From NCBI GenBank assembly GCA_015075275.1, contig JABTUU010000002.1:310001-374000 (forward strand): a stretch of DNA of 64,000 bases, written 5' to 3'. Positions 61,720-64,000 of this stretch are shown piece by piece. The notes beneath the pieces are model-generated. The model had not been told where the DNA came from, made no database searches, and was given only the letters and a program-made list of their open reading frames with translations. The position numbers were made by a program, and so were the translations under genes. The stretch comes from Anaerolineales bacterium (GTDB lineage: Bacteria; Chloroflexota; Anaerolineae; Anaerolineales; Villigracilaceae). Each line of letters opens with the position of its first letter. Position 1 is the stretch's first letter.

Positions 61720-64000
61720 TTATAGAGTCGCATCCGGAAGTTCTTCTTCCAACGCCGATTGCCCTATTAGTGGAAACTGGTTCATCTTCATTGCATTTGA
61801 AGTGACAAAAACGCTGCTCATCACCATCGCCAGCGCGGCGAACACAGGCTGCAACAAACCCGCCATCGCCAACCCCACGCCCGCCAGATTATAAACTACA
61901 GCCCAGCCAAGATTCTGCCGCACGCGTTTCATCGCTTCGTTCGACAGATTGAACAGCCACGGGACAACGCGCAGATCGTCGCGCATTAACACCACGTCGG
62001 AAGCGGCGCGCGCAACGTGCGTGCCGCGATTCATCGCCATCCCCACCATCGCCGCGGCAAGCGCGGGACCGTCATTGATGCCGTCGCCAACCATAGCAGC
62101 ATCGCCGGTCAATCGCTTCATTTTCTCGTCGGGCGTTAGCGCAGCCTGCACTGGGATTCCCAACGTCTTTTGCCAACGTTCGCCCGCGCTAACTTCATCG
62201 CCGGTCAGCACGCCCAACTCTAACCCCGACGATTGTAATTCACTTAACGCCTCTTGCGCTTCTTCGCGGATGGTTTCGCCAAGCGAGAAGATGCCGCGGA
62301 CGCGCCCCGCCCAACCCGCGTACACGACGACGCGCCCCGCTTCTTTCCATACTTTGGCTTGAGCGTCAACTTCTGCCGGCATATCCAATCCTTCGGCAGA
62401 CATGTGCCGCGCCGACCCGACTGCAATAGAAGCGCCGGACGCCGGCAATATCCCAAGCACGCCAAACGCGGGAATCATCTTGAACGTTTCGGGCTTGGTC
62501 AGTTTTATCTCGCGCGTTTTGGCATACTCGACAACTGCGCGCGCTAACGGATGCTCCGATTCGTTTTCAATAGATGCCGCTTGCTGCAAGAACTTCATTT
62601 CATCGTCTTCGTCAACAACGAAGATCTCTTGAACTTTCATCGGCAACTGCGTTAACGTGCCGGTTTTATCGAAGAAAATACGCTTCACTTTGGCGAGCCG
62701 CTCAAATACAGCGGTACTGCGCAAAATGACTCCCGATTCAGCGGCGCGTTCGAGCGAAAGCCATAAGGTCAACGGGGTAGCCAACCCCAGCGCGCACGGA
62801 CAAGCGATCAGCAGGACGGACAGCGCGACGATTAAGCCTTTCTCTGCGCCGCCGAAGTGATTCCAAATTAAGAAGGTTACGGCGGCAAGCGCGAGCGCGG
62901 CAGGCGTCATCCATGCGGCAAGTTTATCCACCATGCGCTCAAGCGGTGAGCGCGCCCACAGCGCTTCGTGCAACAACCGTCCAATTTGACCCGCGATCGT
63001 TGAATCGCCAACAGCGGTTGCGATCACTTCAAAACTGCCATCCAAGCTAACGGTCCCGGCTTTAACTGCGTCGCCGCTAGAGTGCGCGACCGGCTTCGGT
63101 TCGCCCGTCAATAGCGATTCGTCCACATCGCCTTCGCCGAGCGCGATCAAGCCATCGGCAGGGAAACGTTCGCCGGGGCGCACGCGGATTCGCATTCCGG
63201 GCTTCAGTTCAGCGGCGGCGATCGTCATATCATCCTGCGCCGTAACCACTGTCGCCGTTTCAGGAATCTGTTCCAGTAGTTTCGTCACCGCCTTGCCGCT
63301 TGCCTTGTGCGCCTGCATTTCAAGCCAGCGCCCAACAGACACTAAAAAGATCAACATAGTAGCGGTATCAAAATATAAGCCGCCATGACCGACGATCAAG
63401 TTACGGACGGATAGCCCGAAGGCGGAAAACGTTCCGATCATGATGAGCGTATGGATGTTGGGCTGTCCGCGCAGTAAACTGGCAAACCCGGCGCGCAAGA
63501 TCGGCAGACCCAGCAGAATCAAAACCGGCAGACTGGAAATTAACATCATCAATTGGAAGAAATCTACCAGCGGCTGCGATTCGGGCGTCGCCCAGCCGAA
63601 TATGTCGCGCGCATAGATGCCCGCGCCGACGACCATATCGTGCAACACCATCACGCCGCCAATGATGAGGTAGGTAAGAAAAGTCTCTTCTTCATCATGC
63701 GGTTTTTCGTTGGGCAGCGTCGCTTTATAGCCTAACGAGCGCACGCGCTTCTTCAGCGCTTTGGGGCTAATTATCGCGCTGTCGTACGTGATATTAGCTT
63801 GACTTTGAATAAAATTCGTCTCGGCGTTGACAACGCCCTTCGTGCGTTTCAGTTGTTCGTTGACCAACCACGCGCATGAAGAACACCACATGCCGTTGAG
63901 CGTTAAGGTGACGTTCTGCACGTCTTCCTCATTAACGGTTTTCGACGTTTCAACGACAGGAGATTCCGCCAGCAACGCCGCTACTTCTCGGCAGGAAGGA
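61720..64000 (-). CDS. Copper-translocating P-type ATPase (CcoI-like), 5' end outside the window
   Basis: At least 759 residues; the frame continues through the right edge. The incomplete N-terminus carries CREVAALLAES, resembling the CC..GC metal-binding start of CcoI-type pumps. A heavy-metal-associated domain with WCSSC follows. P-type motifs are TGEPKP, the CPC transmembrane motif in IACPCALGLATPLTLW, the phosphorylation site DKTGTLTQLP, HPLARAVVEYA, and the hinge MVGDGINDGPALAAA. It likely exports copper or supplies it to an oxidase; the ctaA gene is close by. Its stop is 32 bases before the cytochrome b fusion start, so the two may be co-transcribed. Confidence 0.94.
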   Translation of the reverse strand, partial: PSCREVAALLAESPVVETSKTVNEEDVQNVTLTLNGMWCSSCAWLVNEQLKRTKGVVNAETNFIQSQANITYDSAIISPKALKKRVRSLGYKATLPNEKPHDEEETFLTYLIIGGVMVLHDMVVGAGIYARDIFGWATPESQPLVDFFQLMMLISSLPVLILLGLPILRAGFASLLRGQPNIHTLIMIGTFSAFGLSVRNLIVGHGGLYFDTATMLIFLVSVGRWLEMQAHKASGKAVTKLLEQIPETATVVTAQDDMTIAAAELKPGMRIRVRPGERFPADGLIALGEGDVDESLLTGEPKPVAHSSGDAVKAGTVSLDGSFEVIATAVGDSTIAGQIGRLLHEALWARSPLERMVDKLAAWMTPAALALAAVTFLIWNHFGGAEKGLIVALSVLLIACPCALGLATPLTLWLSLERAAESGVILRSTAVFERLAKVKRIFFDKTGTLTQLPMKVQEIFVVDEDDEMKFLQQAASIENESEHPLARAVVEYAKTREIKLTKPETFKMIPAFGVLGILPASGASIAVGSARHMSAEGLDMPAEVDAQAKVWKEAGRVVVYAGWAGRVRGIFSLGETIREEAQEALSELQSSGLELGVLTGDEVSAGERWQKTLGIPVQAALTPDEKMKRLTGDAAMVGDGINDGPALAAAMVGMAMNRGTHVARAASDVVLMRDDLRVVPWLFNLSNEAMKRVRQNLGWAVVYNLAGVGLAMAGLLQPVFAALAMVMSSVFVTSNAMKMNQFPLIGQSALEEELPDATL

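Overview
The window looks like a chromosomal segment of an uncultured member of Chloroflexota, probably class Anaerolineae. This is inferred from gene content, not from a phylogenetic marker search. It shows an archaeal-type HMG-CoA synthase plus class II HMG-CoA reductase (mevalonate route), a single-polypeptide cobalamin methionine synthase, GlpX-type fructose bisphosphatase, several leaderless-looking genes, and many short palindromic repeats.

Layout. 1-419: tail of an unknown gene and a repeat-rich spacer. 419-3229: polA with proofreading residues intact. 3300-4987: a decayed HNH-nuclease gene split by an IS5-like element with a TA duplication, followed by a second, internally deleted IS. 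5012-11482: a first surface-polysaccharide block (glycosyltransferase, epimerase, WecA-like transferase, heparinase-like protein) containing a NucS-like gene. 11479-20285, all minus strand: the mevalonate genes (thiolase-like, HMG-CoA synthase, HMG-CoA reductase) mixed with a type II restriction-modification pair, a membrane-anchored resolvase-like nuclease, a nucleotidyltransferase pair, and a MerB-like gene carrying an in-frame UGA with a SECIS-like hairpin, read here as a selenoprotein. 20358-22025: orphan sensor kinase. 22026-28639: possible dnaA regulatory/origin region, dnaA, and the classic rpsB-tsf / pyrH-frr-uppS-cdsA block, then glpX and tRNA-Asn. 30288-38788, minus strand: FmdB-like protein, coaX, and a methionine/one-carbon locus (fused homocysteine methyltransferase-MTHFR, metH) headed by a SAM-I riboswitch and containing a REP-associated tyrosine transposase (RayT) flanked by palindromes. 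38949-51872: a second polysaccharide locus with sugar activation, glycosyltransferases, sulfatase, sulfotransferase, Wzz-like and ligase/polymerase-like genes. 51973-57920: second orphan kinase, rdgB, queG, a TPR protein. 58054-64000: respiratory genes (heme A synthase, a cytochrome b/ferredoxin fusion, a CcoI-type copper ATPase running off the window).

Three things stand out. First, the UGA codon in the MerB-like gene sits where MerB has its second catalytic cysteine. Second, palindromic repeats appear inside coding sequences without breaking frame (hmgA, a GT2 gene, the heparinase gene), and one family matches the palindromes around the resident RayT. Third, the thiolase-like protein in the mevalonate cluster lacks the usual catalytic cysteine and histidine. 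All assignments come from reading the sequence; no database search was run.
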